The notes under the pieces: model-generated
Database searches by the model: none
Told to the model about the DNA's origin: nothing
The model's input: only the letters and a program-made list of their open reading frames with translations
Assembly: GCA_946885755.1 (NCBI GenBank)
Contig: CAMPHB010000007.1
Coordinates: 1 to 14,341 of the forward strand
From: an uncultured Methylophaga sp.
Lineage (GTDB): Bacteria > Pseudomonadota > Gammaproteobacteria > Nitrosococcales > Methylophagaceae
Direction: 5' to 3'
Length of the DNA: 14,341 nt
In this document: piece after piece, positions 1-6,736 of the stretch
Layout: the number at the start of each line of letters is the position of its first letter
Numbering within the stretch: position 1 is the first letter of the stretch
Position numbers and translations under genes: made by a program

Positions 1-1319
1 CTTACGAGGTTGGGGCAACACGTCGTAAGAACATAAATCAGACGATTTCCCGGCATATAATGGTATTAGCCGTAGTAACCATTACATGGTTTTTGTTTTC
101 CTGGTGGATGTACTGGGCGTTCAATGCAGGTCCCGGTATCTTCGGGCCATTAATTAGCAATGACTTTACGGCCGCCGCTTTACCCTGGTCTCAATCAATG
201 GGGCCAAACCTCTCGGATAATATTAGTGGTGTTTTCTGGGCAGCGTTTTTGCTGTTTTCATGGACGGCCGCAGCCATTGTGTCCGGCGTGGCTATAGAGC
301 GGGTCAGAACCGGCGCGTTTCTGGTGATTGCCGTATTGGTTGGCTCGGTCACCTGGGTGATTGACGCTTCGTGGGGCTGGCATGCTGAAGGCTGGATGGT
401 GCAGCTGATGGGGTACCACGATGCTTATGCTTCAGGTGTTATTCATGGTGTAGCCGGTGGTGCTTGTCTGGCTTTGGCCATTGTATTGGGGCCGCGTATC
501 GGTAAATTCGGTGCCAATGGTGAAGTCAGAGATATAAAAGGCCATAGCCCATGGTTATCCTGCTTTGGTCTGTTGCTGATTTATGCCGGTTTCTGGGGCT
601 TTTACGCTGCCTGTAATATTCCGTTTCTGGATATTGGCGCCGATGGTGCAACCCGGATTGGTACAACCAATATTTATCTGATGCCGACTACGCTGTCAGC
701 AATCACCTTTAACTTCATTATGTCGCTGACTGGCGGTTTGATGGCCGGCTTTATGGTCAGCCGCGGCGATCCGTACTGGACTATTTCACTGGGTCTGGCC
801 GGCATTATCGCAGCTTCAGCGGGTAATGATTTATACCACCCGCTGCAAGCCTTGTTTATCGGTGCGGTAGCTGCCGTGGTTGCTTACAAACTGCATTTCT
901 GGGTCGAGCGTCGTTTCAAAATTGATGATCCGGTGGGTGCGGTTGCCGTTCACGGTTACGCCGGCACCTTTGGTGTGATTGTCGCGGGCTTTATGCTTTG
1001 GGGCTACCCGGCCGCAGCACCGATCGATTTAACTGGCTGGTGGGTCGAGAGTGTTGGCTGGTTTGGCGTAACAGAAGATGGCTACCCCGCGGTTAATCCA
1101 TTGGGCAACTTGATTGGTGCTTTCATCATGTTTGGTCTGCTGGGCTTTTTGCCGACTTATCTGCTGGCAAAACTGTTCCAGAAAATGGGCATTTTGCGTG
1201 AGCCACGCGAAGTTGAGCTGGCGGGTGCAGATACCTATCGCGATCAGGACCACTATCCGTATTTTGCGAGAGCGGAATCAGAGTTCGATCTCATTGAAAG
1301 ACAGTACATCGACAAATAA
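1..1319 (+). CDS. Divergent Amt/MEP/Rh-family ammonium (methylammonium) channel, 5' end outside the window
   Basis: Inner-membrane channel of the Amt family, which conducts ammonium and methylammonium. The frame is open to the left edge, so the ATG at 60 is internal. Codons from position 3 give YEVGATRRKNINQTISRHI before it, and RRKN followed by a helix matches the R-x-KN segment at the start of AmtB helix 2. Only about the first helix is therefore missing. Numbered from the ATG at 60, D121 and H129 (DAYASGVIH) align with AmtB D160 and pore His168. H298 in DDPVGAVAVHG aligns with the second pore histidine. The C-terminal tail after ILREPREVELAG is acidic and longer than usual. The sequence is otherwise far from typical AmtB, for example in its Trp-rich helix (FLFSWWMYWAF). 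It is followed 18 bases later by a small membrane protein gene that probably shares its transcript. Beside a dimethylamine locus, methylammonium is a plausible substrate, but this is inference. Confidence 0.86.
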   Translation, partial: YEVGATRRKNINQTISRHIMVLAVVTITWFLFSWWMYWAFNAGPGIFGPLISNDFTAAALPWSQSMGPNLSDNISGVFWAAFLLFSWTAAAIVSGVAIERVRTGAFLVIAVLVGSVTWVIDASWGWHAEGWMVQLMGYHDAYASGVIHGVAGGACLALAIVLGPRIGKFGANGEVRDIKGHSPWLSCFGLLLIYAGFWGFYAACNIPFLDIGADGATRIGTTNIYLMPTTLSAITFNFIMSLTGGLMAGFMVSRGDPYWTISLGLAGIIAASAGNDLYHPLQALFIGAVAAVVAYKLHFWVERRFKIDDPVGAVAVHGYAGTFGVIVAGFMLWGYPAAAPIDLTGWWVESVGWFGVTEDGYPAVNPLGNLIGAFIMFGLLGFLPTYLLAKLFQKMGILREPREVELAGADTYRDQDHYPYFARAESEFDLIERQYIDK

Positions 1320-1337
1320 CAGACAGGAGAGATGATT

Positions 1338-1556
1338 ATGTCTACAGGAATCAGTTCATGGCTCAATCCGGAAGCAATCACTGCAATTTATCCGTTCGTT
1401 GGGACGGAGGTGTTGCTGACTATTGCCGGGTTAGTGTTTTGGGTGTGGTGGCATATTAAACAAATTCGTGATGAAAACCGCGAGTTAGAAGAGGCTGCCG
1501 CCGCACATCGTGAAGAAGGCCTGCATAACGTGATGAACAGGCACAATGGCGGCTAA
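1338..1556 (+). CDS. Small single-helix membrane protein linked to the Amt gene
   Basis: I do not recognise a family. The product is 72 residues if it starts at ATG 1338. That start has AGGAG at 1325-1329 with an 8-base gap, whereas the ATG at 1332 would leave only 2 bases. The protein has a short N-terminus, one hydrophobic helix (about residues 18-37, rich in Trp/Val), and then a charged, helix-prone tail (QIRDENRELEEAAAAHREEG) that probably lies in the cytoplasm. The gene sits 18 bases after the Amt stop and just before a strong terminator, so it is the last gene of that operon. An accessory or regulatory subunit of the Amt channel is a reasonable guess from position and topology, but nothing in the sequence proves it. 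Confidence 0.68.
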   Translation: MSTGISSWLNPEAITAIYPFVGTEVLLTIAGLVFWVWWHIKQIRDENRELEEAAAAHREEGLHNVMNRHNGG

Positions 1557-1584
1557 GGCAAGCGTCTCTGTTTAGTTAAAAAAC

Positions 1585-1638
1585 CTCTCGGGGGCAGAGT
1601 AGTGCTCCGTTCCCCCGGCCTCGGCCGGGGGCTTTTTT
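1585..1638 (+). terminator. Rho-independent terminator after the Amt operon
   Basis: A GC-only stem of about 9 bp (CCCCCGGCC at 1612-1620 with GGCCGGGGG at 1623-1631) is followed by C and six Ts (1633-1638). A smaller hairpin, CTCT/AGAG around 1585-1599, lies just upstream. It ends transcription of the Amt and small-protein genes before the porin gene. Confidence 0.9.
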
Positions 1639-1747
1639 CATAAATTACTGTCCGGCGACGAAAAATATTAACTGAGTTCATCGATACCGCACCGGGCAGA
1701 AAAAACTTTTGTGATGATTTTTTAAACCGCAGAAAAGAGGAACAATG

Positions 1748-2449
1748 ATGAAAAAGCTTACAATTTTAACGGCTTCGGCTGCCTTGCTTACTTCCGGTGC
1801 CGCAATGGCCTGGGAAAGTGAAGATGGTCAACACTCAACCAGCGCCAGTGTTGCCCTTTCTTCTGAATATATCTGGCGTGGTATTTCACAAACTGATGGT
1901 GATCCGGCTATTTCAGGTAGCTTTGATTATGGTCACAGCAGTGGCTTTTACGCCGGCGTTTGGGGATCCAACGTTGACTACGGTGATGATGCCAGTGCGG
2001 AATTTGACGTTTATTTAGGTTTTGCCGGTGCGTTTGGTGATACCGGGCTGGGCTATGACGTTGGTTTTATTCGTTATATGTTTCCCGGCGAAGATTATAA
2101 CTTCAACGAAGTCTACGGCTCTCTGAGTTACAGCATCTTTACAGCTGGTGTGGCTTATTCCAGTGACACATTGGGCTCTGATGAGGATGGCTATTACTGG
2201 TCTCTGGATGCAGCTTATGATTTGCCTGTCGGCGTTAATTTGTATGCAGGTGTAGGCTACTTTGATGCTGACGAAAACACTTTTACAGCTGGTATCGATG
2301 ATTATTCACATTACTGGGTGGGTGTATCCAAGGAATTAGCAGGTTTCACACTTGATCTGTCATATCAGGATACAGAAAGTGATGCTGAAGACATTTATGG
2401 TGATTTAGCTGAGGAGACTTTCCTGTTCTCAGTATCCAGATCTTTTTAA
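1748..2449 (+). CDS. TorF-family putative outer-membrane porin (Gcw_chp family)
   Basis: Predicted outer-membrane beta-barrel of about 233 residues. It has a clear signal peptide: MKK, a hydrophobic stretch, and a cleavage site at AMA before WESEDG. The mature N-terminus has the family hallmark SSEYIWRGISQT. The rest is alternating amphipathic strands rich in Gly, Tyr, Asp and Ser, ending in a C-terminal aromatic (SRSF) as expected for barrel insertion. AAGAGG at 1735-1740 gives a 7-base gap to ATG 1748; the adjacent ATG at 1745 is also possible. The family takes its name from a Shewanella gene linked to the trimethylamine-oxide regulon, which fits a methylated-amine locus. The actual solute is unknown. 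The gene stands alone, with terminators on both sides, so it is probably transcribed by itself. I could not identify its promoter with confidence in 1639-1744. Confidence 0.86.
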   Translation: MKKLTILTASAALLTSGAAMAWESEDGQHSTSASVALSSEYIWRGISQTDGDPAISGSFDYGHSSGFYAGVWGSNVDYGDDASAEFDVYLGFAGAFGDTGLGYDVGFIRYMFPGEDYNFNEVYGSLSYSIFTAGVAYSSDTLGSDEDGYYWSLDAAYDLPVGVNLYAGVGYFDADENTFTAGIDDYSHYWVGVSKELAGFTLDLSYQDTESDAEDIYGDLAEETFLFSVSRSF

Positions 2450-2467
2450 TATCAGTAGGTAAATCGG

Positions 2468-2517
2468 GAGGGTGCCACGCTGTCGGCGGTTGCTGAAAGC
2501 GTGGCACCCTCTTTTTT
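2468..2517 (+). terminator. Rho-independent terminator of the porin gene
   Basis: A perfect 14-bp stem (2468-2481 with 2498-2511, core GGGTGCCACGC) with a 16-base loop is followed directly by TTTTTT. It begins 18 bases after the porin stop codon. Confidence 0.94.
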
Positions 2518-2674
2518 GTTTATAAGTAATCCGTCGGTATGAGCCGCCGTTAAGCATAATATGACACCGGTGGTACGGTGAACTTGAGATTCAATCTTGT
2601 TGTGCATGACAACGCATTGAGCTGGCTTGCTATCCGAGAGCTTTGCTGCACAATTTAATAGCTATCTTCAGTGG

Positions 2675-2696
2675 TTGACGCATCACTAGCCGTCAA
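2675..2696. promoter_or_regulatory. Inverted repeat TTGACG-N10-CGTCAA, possible operator
   Basis: Two perfect 6-base arms at 2675-2680 and 2691-2696 are separated by 10 bases, about 180 bases upstream of the permease start. The arrangement suits a dimeric transcription factor. No known consensus was recognised and no regulator gene is in the window, so this is a weak call. Confidence 0.3.
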
Positions 2697-2773
2697 ATCC
2701 TGATTACCCCCTAGGAAGTACTCACTCAAGAGAATTACCTGATCACAAAGTAAGCGTTATGTTCGAAACAGAC

Positions 2774-2825
2774 TTTTCACTGAGTCTTTTATGGTGAAAA
2801 CCGTAGTCGGGTTTTCAGGCTGAAA
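2774..2825 (+). promoter_or_regulatory. Overlapping, mutually exclusive inverted repeats in the permease leader
   Basis: TTTTCAC (2774-2780) can pair with GTGAAAA (2794-2800). TGAAAACC (2795-2802) can instead pair perfectly with GGTTTTCA (2810-2817) across a 7-base loop. TTTCAG (2813-2818) can pair with CTGAAA (2820-2825). The central segment cannot be in two stems at once, so the RNA could switch. Alternatively the DNA is a cluster of TGAAA/TTTCA binding half-sites. It ends about 55 bases before the permease start codon, with no T-tract. Confidence 0.4.
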
Positions 2826-2879
2826 TCAACTTTGTAGCGCCGGCATCAATTTATACCGGACATAGCTGGAGAAGTGATA

Positions 2880-4346
2880 ATGAGTGACTATAACTTGAAC
2901 AATGCGGCGGCTGCCCAGTCGCCAGACCATGATACGCTTGAACGGTCAATTGACTGGAAGCAGGGGCTGGCCATCGCTTCCGGTGTGCCTTTATTGATTT
3001 TACCGTCGCTGGGCTACTTTCCGATGTGGGTGGCAGCGGCGGCGATCATTATCTGGGGTTTGTCTGTTTTGCAAGGATTTATGCAAAACGTGGCTTATGC
3101 CGAAATGGCGACAACCTTTCCCAAGGCATCAGGTTTGCCGGGGTTTGCCCAGCATGTTTTTACTTCAAAAGATTATCAGGGAAAGTATGACAAAGGTAAG
3201 TTAATTGGCGGTTTCAGTGCATGGAGTTACTGGTTTGCCTGGAATCCGGTGTTAGCTATTTTTGCCATACTGGTGGGCAGTTATCTGCAGGGGCTGTTCC
3301 CCGGGCTGGGTGAGATGTTTACGGCATACCAGCTGTCATTATTGTCTGGTGTTGTGATATTTACCGCCTTGATTGTCATCAACTATTTTGGCCTGAAGGA
3401 CGGTGCGGTCTTAGGTTATTTTCTGGCAGCGATTTCGATTATTCCCCTGGTGGTGATGACAGCTACACCTTTTGCCACCGGCTCAGTGGATCTGGGTAAT
3501 ATCACCAATCAGTGGTTACCTACTGACTGGTCCTGGGATTTACATCATATCCTGATTCTGTTCGGGCTGTTCGCCATCGCCCAGTGGAGCGCTTGCGCCT
3601 GGGAAACCGCCGCTATTTATGGACCTGAATACAAAAAACCTTCTAAAGACGTGCCGAAAGCCTTGTTCGTATGTGGTGCTATTTGTCTGCTGACTTTTGT
3701 GCTGGTGCAGGCGGCTGTTATCGGTGTGCTGGGTGTGGAAGGGGTTCTGGCAGAGCCATTATCGCCGATGATTCCAGTTGCTCAGGCAGCTTTTGGTGAG
3801 GCAGGCTCTGTCATCACCATTATCATGCTGATTGCTGCGATGATCCTGATTATTCAGACGGCTTATCTGGGCTCTGCGCGGGCGATGCACTCCATGGCAC
3901 ATGAAGGTAATCTGCCCAAAGTGTTGAGCAAAGTTAATGACCACGGTACACCGGTTTTGGCGATGGTTATCATTGGCCTGTTTAACTTGGTGCTGATTTC
4001 GATGGGCACACCGGCGGCGATTCTGGCGGCATCTGCTATTGGTTATACCTGTGCCAACGGTATCAGCCTGTTTGCTTATGTTAAAGCCAAGAAAGATCCC
4101 CGTTTTGCCACTCTGGAAAGACCTTTTAAAGCGCCTGGAAGCTGGAAAAGTGTCGCCATGTTGTTTGGTTTGTTCAATATCCCACTGTGTCTGATTGGTG
4201 TGGTGTATCTCAACAGCCTTGAAGTTGGCTGGTTCTCTACCTGGATTGGCTTTATCGTTCTGGGGTCGTATCTGCCGATCTGGCTGTACACCCAATATGA
4301 ATCACGTAAGCATCTGGCAACTTTGCGTCCAGCTGTCAGCAAATGA
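2880..4346 (+). CDS. APC-superfamily amine/amino-acid permease (first copy)
   Basis: Inner-membrane secondary transporter of 488 residues, usual for the amino acid-polyamine-organocation superfamily. It shows about 12 hydrophobic helices in a LeuT-like pattern. The SGVP segment in helix 1 (about residues 34-37) and the ACAWETAAIYGPEYKKPSKDVPKAL block in the middle are typical of the superfamily. ATG 2880 has GGAGA at 2868-2872 with a 7-base gap; the in-frame GTG at 2874 is too close to be used. It resembles the second permease in this window in several places (xRxIDWK...SGVP, AWNPVLAI, ETAA.Y..E.K.P), so the two are paralogues. The substrate cannot be read from the sequence. Dimethylamine, methylamine or an amino-acid partner of methylamine metabolism would suit the context. 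It is preceded by a long leader and has no close upstream gene. Confidence 0.9.
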   Translation: MSDYNLNNAAAAQSPDHDTLERSIDWKQGLAIASGVPLLILPSLGYFPMWVAAAAIIIWGLSVLQGFMQNVAYAEMATTFPKASGLPGFAQHVFTSKDYQGKYDKGKLIGGFSAWSYWFAWNPVLAIFAILVGSYLQGLFPGLGEMFTAYQLSLLSGVVIFTALIVINYFGLKDGAVLGYFLAAISIIPLVVMTATPFATGSVDLGNITNQWLPTDWSWDLHHILILFGLFAIAQWSACAWETAAIYGPEYKKPSKDVPKALFVCGAICLLTFVLVQAAVIGVLGVEGVLAEPLSPMIPVAQAAFGEAGSVITIIMLIAAMILIIQTAYLGSARAMHSMAHEGNLPKVLSKVNDHGTPVLAMVIIGLFNLVLISMGTPAAILAASAIGYTCANGISLFAYVKAKKDPRFATLERPFKAPGSWKSVAMLFGLFNIPLCLIGVVYLNSLEVGWFSTWIGFIVLGSYLPIWLYTQYESRKHLATLRPAVSK

Positions 4347-4355
4347 TCAGCAGAG

Positions 4356-4380
4356 GGGGCGGGGCTTGTTACCCGTCCCC
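4356..4380 (+). terminator. GC-rich hairpin after the permease stop, terminator-like but without T-tract
   Basis: A G-rich arm in the GGGGGCGGGG run at 4356-4365 pairs with a C-rich arm (CCCGTCCCC, ending at 4380), including one G-U pair, across a short loop. It lies about 10 bases after the stop codon. No run of Ts follows, so it may protect the 3' end of the message or help Rho rather than end transcription by itself. Confidence 0.45.
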
Positions 4381-4524
4381 TGACTGCATAAGCAAAAGTC
4401 ATAAAAAGCAGGTGTTATTAGCTTCAGATCAGCGTCGGCTGTTGTTTTCACGCAGAGCCTTTGGCCGTGTTTGAAGATGTTACAGACAGGTGTCTATGAC
4501 TTTAGTAGTACCCCTTCTTTGCAA

Positions 4525-4553
4525 TTGTTTAAGGATGTATCACCAAAGATAAT
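4525..4553 (+). promoter_or_regulatory. Possible sigma-70 promoter for a small RNA
   Basis: TTGTTT at 4525-4530 and GATAAT at 4548-4553 are separated by 17 bases. The -10 matches the consensus at five of six positions and the -35 at three. Transcription would start near 4560, just where the first of three stem-loops begins. Confidence 0.38.
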
Positions 4554-4559
4554 ACGATT

Positions 4560-4680
4560 GAAGCTGATCTTAATTGTTTTCAGTTTCTTCATAGTTATCC
4601 TTAAGTCAGTTCTCTCTCGTAGAACTTTATGGGGGAGCTTCCCGCTGCAATCTTGCAAACGGGGGGATCCCCTCTTTTTT
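4560..4680 (+). ncRNA. Candidate small RNA of about 120 nt with three stem-loops
   Basis: The stretch reads as stem-loop 1 (GAAGCTGA 4560-4567 with TCAGTTTC 4580-4587, one G-U pair), stem-loop 2 (AGTTCT 4608-4613 with AGAACT 4621-4626, 7-base loop), then a GC-rich terminator hairpin and T-tract. A promoter-like element lies directly upstream. An open reading frame crosses it (TTG at 4471 to 4683), but it has a poor start and runs into the terminator, so I do not call it a protein. It could also be the 3' end of the permease message or an attenuator. No known RNA family was recognised. Confidence 0.38.
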
Positions 4681-4681
4681 T
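4630..4681 (+). terminator. Rho-independent terminator upstream of folE2
   Basis: The segment from 4630 has a C-rich arm (TTCCCG around 4639-4644), an inner TGCAA/TTGCA pairing and a G-rich arm (CGGGG around 4660). It then has GGATCCCC and TCTTTTTTT ending at 4681. Several foldings compete, but all place a strong hairpin just before the T-run. It isolates folE2 from anything upstream. Confidence 0.7.
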
Positions 4682-4707
4682 GACAAGATTTAGGTATTAC
4701 TTAGAAC
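4680..4707 (+). promoter_or_regulatory. Sigma-70 promoter of folE2-ribBX
   Basis: A perfect -35 TTGACA at 4680-4685 lies 16 bases upstream of TAGAAC at 4702-4707, which matches four of six positions of the -10 consensus. Transcription would start near 4714, giving a leader of about 22 bases. The -35 overlaps the end of the preceding T-tract. I saw no Zur-type palindrome next to it. Confidence 0.6.
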
Positions 4708-4735
4708 CGCTGCGTTACAGAAAAGGATCCGCTAA

Positions 4736-5539
4736 ATGAACTTGCCGTTAATGAATGTGCTGGAAGATGTCCAGAATACGCCGGATAAACGTAATTTAGT
4801 GATCGATGAAGTTGGTATTAAATCACTTCGTTATCCGGTTCGATTCCAGTCCAACGTCTCTGGTCCTATTCAGGTAGTGGCTAACTTCGATATGGCCGTC
4901 AGCTTGCCGCATCATGTCAAAGGCACGCACATGTCAAGATTTGTCGAGCTTTTAGAGCGTCCCGGCCAGGTATTTTCAGTAACCACGATAAAAAGTTTTA
5001 TGCTGGATATGCTCGACCTGCTGGAGGCGGAAAAAGGCCGGGTGCAGATGCGTTTTCCGTTCTTTATGACCAAGGCCGCTCCAGTCTCGCAGGTTAAGAG
5101 CAAAATGGACTATGACGTTACCTTTATTGCAGAGATCACACAGGATTTTTCGCTGACCGTCAAAGTAGAGATCCCCGTGACCAGTTTGTGTCCATGCTCT
5201 AAAAAGATTTCCAATTATGGCGCACACAACCAGCGATCTCTGGTAACCGTAGCAGTCAATCTGAAAAATAAAATGAGTCTGGAAAAACTGATTAGCCTCA
5301 TCGAAGAGCAGGCTTCGAGTCAGTTATACGGGCTGTTAAAGCGTCCTGATGAGAAGTTCGTCACCGAATATGCCTACGATAATCCAAAATTTGTAGAAGA
5401 TTTGGTCAGAGATATCGCCGTGGCACTTCAGCAAGCCCCCGAAGTCGACGGCTTCAAAGTTGAGTGTGAAAACTTTGAGTCAATTCATAACCACTCTGCT
5501 TACGCGGTGATAGATACTATGAAGCGAGGTGCCGCATGA
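4736..5539 (+). CDS. folE2: GTP cyclohydrolase I type IB (FolE2)
   Basis: Converts GTP to 7,8-dihydroneopterin triphosphate, the first step of tetrahydrofolate synthesis. The product has 267 residues, the usual length of the type IB family. It carries the family block PVTSLCPCSKKISNYGAHNQRS, with C152 and C154; one of these is the catalytic/metal-binding cysteine known for FolE2 enzymes. NLVIDEVGIKSLRYPV near the N-terminus and the NFESIHNHSAYAV segment near the C-terminus are also typical. AAGGA at 4723-4727 lies 8 bases before ATG 4736. Its stop overlaps the ribBX start (ATGA at 5536-5539), so the two are translationally coupled. In other bacteria folE2 is often a Zur-controlled backup for zinc-dependent FolE. 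Here its position beside a THF-using demethylase suggests a role in folate supply, which is inference. Confidence 0.96.
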   Translation: MNLPLMNVLEDVQNTPDKRNLVIDEVGIKSLRYPVRFQSNVSGPIQVVANFDMAVSLPHHVKGTHMSRFVELLERPGQVFSVTTIKSFMLDMLDLLEAEKGRVQMRFPFFMTKAAPVSQVKSKMDYDVTFIAEITQDFSLTVKVEIPVTSLCPCSKKISNYGAHNQRSLVTVAVNLKNKMSLEKLISLIEEQASSQLYGLLKRPDEKFVTEYAYDNPKFVEDLVRDIAVALQQAPEVDGFKVECENFESIHNHSAYAVIDTMKRGAA

Positions 5540-6681
5540 CACAGCGTGCTATCCCCTTTTCAGCCAAAGCAACTCCTGCAGGTATCTCACCAATTAGCGA
5601 GATTTTAGCGGAAATCCGTCAGGGCAAGATGGTTATTCTGGTGGACGATAAAAATCGTGAAAATGAGGGCGACCTCATCATGGCCGCAGCAGCGATTGAT
5701 GATCAAGCGGTAAATTTTATGGCTATGCATGCTCGCGGCTTAATCTGTCTGACATTGACAGAGGCTCATTGTAGACAGTTAGAACTGCCGCTTATGGTCA
5801 ACCATAATAACTCGGGTCTGGCGACTAATTTCACGGTCTCAATTGAAGCTGCAGAAGGTGTGACTACCGGCATTTCAACCGCAGATCGAGCAAGAACCAT
5901 TCAGGCGGCATCCGCCCAAAATGCAAAATCATCAGACATTGTTATGCCAGGCCATATCTTCCCCTTAATGGCGCATAAAGGGGGCGTGTTAGCGAGAGCC
6001 GGCCATACCGAAGCCGGTTGTGATTTGGCGCGCCTGGCGGGCTTTCAGCCTTCAGCGGTTATCTGCGAGATCATGAACGATGATGGCAGCATGGCAAGAC
6101 TGCCGGATTTATTGGCATTTGCAGACAGGCATCAGCTCAAAATCGGTACGGTTGCCGACTTAATTGCTTACCGGCATGCCCACGAGCAGTTGATTAACTT
6201 AGCCGAATGCAGAAAGTTAATCACCATGTTTGGTGCGTTTGAGCTGCGGCGATATACAGATTGCAGTACTGGCAATATTCATCAGGCGCTGGTTTATGGT
6301 GATGTTAATGCCAGTGAAAATACCTATGTCAGGGTTCATGCACCGTTTAATGGCATGGATTTACTGGATAACGACCGGCGTGGGCATAGCTGGAGTGTCA
6401 CTGAGGCGATGCGGGCAATTTGTGCTGCGGGTTCTGGCGTTTTATTGCTTATGCATGATGATGGCATCGGCGAATTTAAGGGCGATACGTCAAAAGAGAT
6501 CAAACACTACGGTATCGGTGCACAAATATTGCGTGATATTGGCGTGACAGACATGACGCTGTTGACCAGACAAAGGGCTTTGCCGGCCATGACCGGTTTT
6601 GGTCTTAACGTTAAAGGCTTTCTGTTACCTGAGGATGTCAAAGCGGAATCAATGTTGAACAGCCGTTCAGCGGCGCATTAA
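5536..6681 (+). CDS. ribB: 3,4-dihydroxy-2-butanone-4-phosphate synthase with degenerate GTP cyclohydrolase II domain (RibBX type)
   Basis: The N-terminal domain (about residues 18-215) makes the four-carbon precursor of riboflavin from ribulose 5-phosphate. It has the active-site signatures DDKNRENEGD (37-46), RAGHTEA (154-160) and CEIMNDDGSMAR (177-188). The C-terminal half (about 220-370) has the fold order of GTP cyclohydrolase II. Where the active enzyme has three zinc-binding cysteines (C-x-TGD...S-x-RCDC), this one reads APFNGMDLLDNDRRGHS with none. That half should therefore not open GTP. Such RibB plus inactive RibA fusions are known in proteobacteria and are called RibBX. GAGG at 5526-5529 serves the start, which overlaps the folE2 stop by four bases. 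A separate ribA would be expected elsewhere in the genome. The product feeds FMN and FAD synthesis, and FMN is a cofactor of the DmmB reductase downstream. Confidence 0.94.
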   Translation: MTQRAIPFSAKATPAGISPISEILAEIRQGKMVILVDDKNRENEGDLIMAAAAIDDQAVNFMAMHARGLICLTLTEAHCRQLELPLMVNHNNSGLATNFTVSIEAAEGVTTGISTADRARTIQAASAQNAKSSDIVMPGHIFPLMAHKGGVLARAGHTEAGCDLARLAGFQPSAVICEIMNDDGSMARLPDLLAFADRHQLKIGTVADLIAYRHAHEQLINLAECRKLITMFGAFELRRYTDCSTGNIHQALVYGDVNASENTYVRVHAPFNGMDLLDNDRRGHSWSVTEAMRAICAAGSGVLLLMHDDGIGEFKGDTSKEIKHYGIGAQILRDIGVTDMTLLTRQRALPAMTGFGLNVKGFLLPEDVKAESMLNSRSAAH

Positions 6682-6736
6682 ATAAAAACAGCGCTATAAA
6701 ATTCCAATCTGTACGATAACGGGTGAAGGAGATTAA

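Larger units (their letters stand above)
2518..2879 (+). other. Long non-coding leader or regulatory region upstream of the first APC permease
   Basis: This stretch of about 360 bases contains no credible coding region on either strand. It holds several inverted repeats: GTTGT/ACAAC at 2599-2613, TTGACG/CGTCAA at 2675-2696, and a dense set between 2774 and 2825 described separately. I could not assign a convincing -35/-10 pair, so the start of the permease transcript is unknown. A Shine-Dalgarno GGAGA lies at 2868-2872. Confidence 0.6.
4347..4735 (+). other. Non-coding region between the first permease and folE2
   Basis: The stretch of about 390 bases has no convincing protein gene. It contains a G/C-rich hairpin right after the permease stop, a possible small RNA with promoter, stem-loops and terminator (4525-4680), and then the folE2 promoter and ribosome site. 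Each is listed separately. The part between about 4381 and 4520 shows little beyond a TTTTCAC motif at 4445-4451. Confidence 0.6.

Noticed and set aside
60..62. ATG at 60 as the start of the Amt gene
   Set aside because: The frame is open upstream to the window edge, and the codons there encode the conserved R-x-KN segment preceding helix 2. The true start is therefore outside.
3759..4402. Long reverse-strand frames opposite the first permease
   Set aside because: They are mirror frames of a clear membrane protein gene, with basic, low-complexity translations and no ribosome sites.
4471..4683. Possible 70-residue protein with one hydrophobic segment
   Set aside because: It needs a TTG start without a good ribosome site and its end runs through a rho-independent terminator. 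A small RNA explains the region better.
4681..4735. Zur (zinc) operator before folE2
   Set aside because: folE2 is often zinc-regulated, but no AT-rich Zur-type palindrome is visible next to the promoter.
4347..4735. FMN or folate riboswitch before folE2-ribBX
   Set aside because: The conserved FMN-element core was not found. The folE2 promoter lies downstream of the hairpins, leaving a leader of only about 22 bases.
4832..4855. tRNA-like T-loop sequence (GGTTCGATTCC)
   Set aside because: It lies inside the folE2 coding region. No acceptor, D or anticodon stems can be placed around it.
6682..6736. Guanidine riboswitch before gdx
   Set aside because: The 55-base gap is too short for the type I riboswitch, and no paired ACGR-loop hairpins of the type II kind could be drawn.
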